Below, piece after piece: positions 61,797 to 64,000 of a stretch of 64,000 bases of DNA. Made by a program: the position numbers and the translations under genes. This stretch comes from Spirodela intermedia. Lineage: Eukaryota; Streptophyta; Magnoliopsida; Alismatales; Araceae. The stretch's first letter is position 1. The number at the start of each line of letters is the position of its first letter. The stretch spans positions 7,795,501 to 7,859,500 of the forward strand of contig LR746268.1 of the NCBI GenBank assembly GCA_902729315.2. Reading direction: 5' to 3'. The notes below the pieces were generated by a model. That model was given only the letters and a program-made list of their open reading frames with translations. It was not told where the DNA came from and did not search any database.

Positions 61797-64000
61797 TCAG
61801 TTGACTTTGATGGCTCCCTCCTTGCGAAGCAAGTGCCACTCCTGCAGCACCGCCGCCTGCAGCGCCCGGTGCTCAGCCTCCTCCGCCGTCACCTTCGACA
61901 GGGTCGAAGGCCCCTTCTTCGGCTTCCCGTCCCCATCTACTGCCCCCTCCCCTTCCTGTTCATCATCCTCTTCCTCTTCCTCCTTAGGCTTCTGCAACTC
62001 GGGCGGGGGCTGGGCAGCTCTGAGCAGAGCGATCCTCTCCATCGAGATCTTCAGCCGCTCGGCAGCCCCCGCTTTAACCTCATCCTCGGAGAGGTACTCC
62101 ACGCCGCCGTCTGTGATGTCGTCCAGCCATCCCTGCAAGTCAGAGCCCACCTCCTTGATGACCGACGCATCGGAGGCCCGCACGACGAACTTGCACATCA
62201 TCGTGGTGGTCTCGTCGCCCAGGTCAACGTTCCTGCTCACTTCGCTGGCCCCGAAGATCATCATGGCGAGGAATCCACCGTACCAGGTCTTTGCGGCGAA
62301 GCACAGCTGCCGGCAGAAGATCGGATTACTAAAAGTGGTGAGTCAACGGAGTAATTTGAGAAGAAAAAAACTGGGGAGGCTTTGTTTACCTGAAAGCCGG
62401 CGACTGTCCGGAGAATATGGGAGCAGACTTGGTGGAAGGGCTTGGAGGACAGAGATTTGAGGCCGCTGAGGAAAGGGGAGGCGCCGCTCTGTTGGGCGGC
62501 GGTGGCGCTGAAGCCGCTGCCTTCGTAAGTGTACGCGCCGGTGAACTCGAGGATGGCGGGCAAGCTCGGCCACAGGCGGAAGAACTCGACGGGCGAGCAT
62601 CGGTGAGGTGAGAGGAGCTCGGTGAGGGGGATCTTGTAAGGCTGGCATCTGAGTATGACTGGTTCTCCCATCTCAGACTTGAGGCCTCGCTTCTGTCTGG
62701 TGATTTGCACGTCCTCTTCGGCGTAGTCTCCTTCATACTCTCCGGCGGCGCCGCCACTCCCGCAGAAGGGGTAGTACAGCACTTGAACCCAGAGGGCGCA
62801 TCTCTCAAAATGAGAGACGCCCACCGTCACGCTGCAGAGCACTGGGTCCTATAATCAGGAAACACTGGTCGTTATTTTACACCAAAATAGCAGGAAGATG
62901 CAGAGGAAGGAACCCTAAAGATAAATTGGAAACTGACGTTAATAATATGACCTCCGATTTTTCTCTCAGTTACAATACACATTGATATCAGTAAGATCTT
63001 TCCTGAAATGACCCACATATCCATTTCTTTTGCACGACGATATAAACTATCCGGTTTCCTTGTGGGATTCAACGCGAATGAATTCAGAAGAAGCAAAGGC
63101 ACAGCATGCCATGGGCAGTGATGACAAACCAGTGGAACATCCCATCTCCCTGAACAGGCACTAAATAGTCAATGAGTGGTGCTCAAAAGTCAGAGAACAC
63201 ATATTCCTATTATGCGCGCGGTGATTTATTTACTCTTTAATCTGCATGCCCGTCATTGACGCATTTTCAGCGCGCGTCTCTTCCTGGTAGTTGTAGCACG
63301 CTACAAGCATCATAGTATACTGACCACATGCCGGGGATTGTCAAGGAAGTCAACGAGCTAGATGAAACATAAATAAATAGCATGAAAAGAAAGGAACATT
63401 TGAGGGTAGACCTTTGTCCATCTAACTCAGCAAGAAAAAATAAAGAGGTTGAGCGTGAGAAAAACAACCTGTGAAACAAGATTGCGTAGCTGCCGCACTG
63501 CCTGCGGAGAACCATCCATGAAGTGCAAAGCACCGGACAGCCCAACACGGATATCGACCCTATTGAGTTCAAGGTCGGTCAAATTTAAGACCTGCAATGA
63601 AGTTCCACCATCAAAAGAACAGATGCACAAAGTCCAGGAAAACAATGCATCGATGACCTTGTCCAAACCAAGCAAAGCAATGCAAGAAAAACCATGGTAA
63701 TTCTCAACATAAATGTGACATACCAGATACTGCATGAAACAATAAAACGAAAGATTAGTGCAAGAAATAAGAGTGAAGATCAAAGAGATGGCAAATTCAA
63801 AGGTCCCATTTGCATAAGCTGGGCAAATTATTGAACTGTTGTGAGAAGATCCTAACAAGAATTCCCCCCAAATCATGAGCAGTACATCGAATTGATGCAC
63901 CAAGACAAATGCGAAAATGTAAGTCATGGCAATAAATTCGTTGAAAGGTGGCAAACTACCAGAAAAAGATTACAAAATACCTTCAGATGCAAGGTGATCC
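61797..64000 (-). CDS. TPLATE: TPLATE, adaptin-like large subunit of the TPLATE complex (C-terminal part, gene cut by window edge)
   Basis: C-terminal about 370 residues of TPLATE, the large adaptin-like subunit of the plant TPLATE complex (TSET), which acts with clathrin and dynamin-related proteins at the plasma membrane and cell plate. Exons: 63981-64000 (continues beyond the edge), 63469-63591, 62390-62848, 61797-62306; GT-AG borders and phase 0 between the complete exons. Blocks: VLNLTDLELNRVDIRVGLSG, FMDGSPQAVRQLRNLVSQ, FERCALWVQVLYYPFCGSGG, GEPVILRCQPYKIPLTELLS, FRLWPSLPAILEFTGAYTYE, SPFLSGLKSLSSKPFHQVCS, CFAAKTWYGGFLAMMIFGAS and SRNVDLGDETTTMMCKFVVR. The tail has an acidic Glu/Asp run followed by KKGPSTLSKVTAEEAEHRAL, as in other plants. 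The rest of the gene, probably several kb, lies to the right. TML, its partner subunit, is at the left end. Confidence 0.95.

Overview
This is nuclear DNA of a flowering plant. Every recognisable protein is a plant housekeeping type, most genes are split by GT-AG introns, there is a type II tRNA-Ser, a plastid-targeted ribosomal protein is encoded in the nucleus, and intergenic DNA carries long (CT)n tracts. The GC-rich first exons (TML, NPF, the DUF688-type gene) and the wording of several proteins suggest a monocot outside the grasses or a relative, but the species cannot be fixed from the window. No virus, transposase, reverse transcriptase or prokaryotic system was recognised.

Layout from left to right: first exon of QCR8 (-, respiratory complex III), head to head with single-exon TML (+, TPLATE complex); a 3.8 kb stretch without a recognised gene; a DUF688-type protein (-); a promoter-rich gap with five CACGTG boxes and a row of TGGGCC elements; a nine-exon EDRF1-like gene (+); an eight-exon NIPA-type magnesium transporter (-); a tRNA-Ser(GCT) preceded by a truncated copy of itself; a small membrane protein of unknown function (+); a ten-exon O-fucosyltransferase-family gene (-), divergent from a five-exon plastid ribosomal protein L21 gene (+); a ten-exon EI24 gene (-); a 29-exon transportin 1 gene (-), divergent from a two-exon small mitochondrial membrane protein (+) with a probable GC-AG intron; a four-exon NPF5-type transporter (-); and the 3' end of TPLATE (-), cut by the right edge.

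Exon structures were built by hand from splice consensus, reading phase and family conservation. Every complete spliced gene sums to a whole number of codons: EDRF1 1423 aa, NIPA 329, O-fucosyltransferase 555, RPL21c 212, EI24 309, TRN1 890, COX7C-like 100, NPF 559.

Most genes are unrelated housekeeping functions. The notable link is that TML and TPLATE, two subunits of the same plant endocytic adaptor (TPLATE complex/TSET), lie at the two ends of the window about 58 kb apart. Other points of interest are a phase-0 candidate cassette exon in transportin, the GC-AG intron, the tandem tRNA fragment, and clusters of TGGGCY (site II) elements at promoters of genes for mitochondrial, plastid and trafficking proteins.
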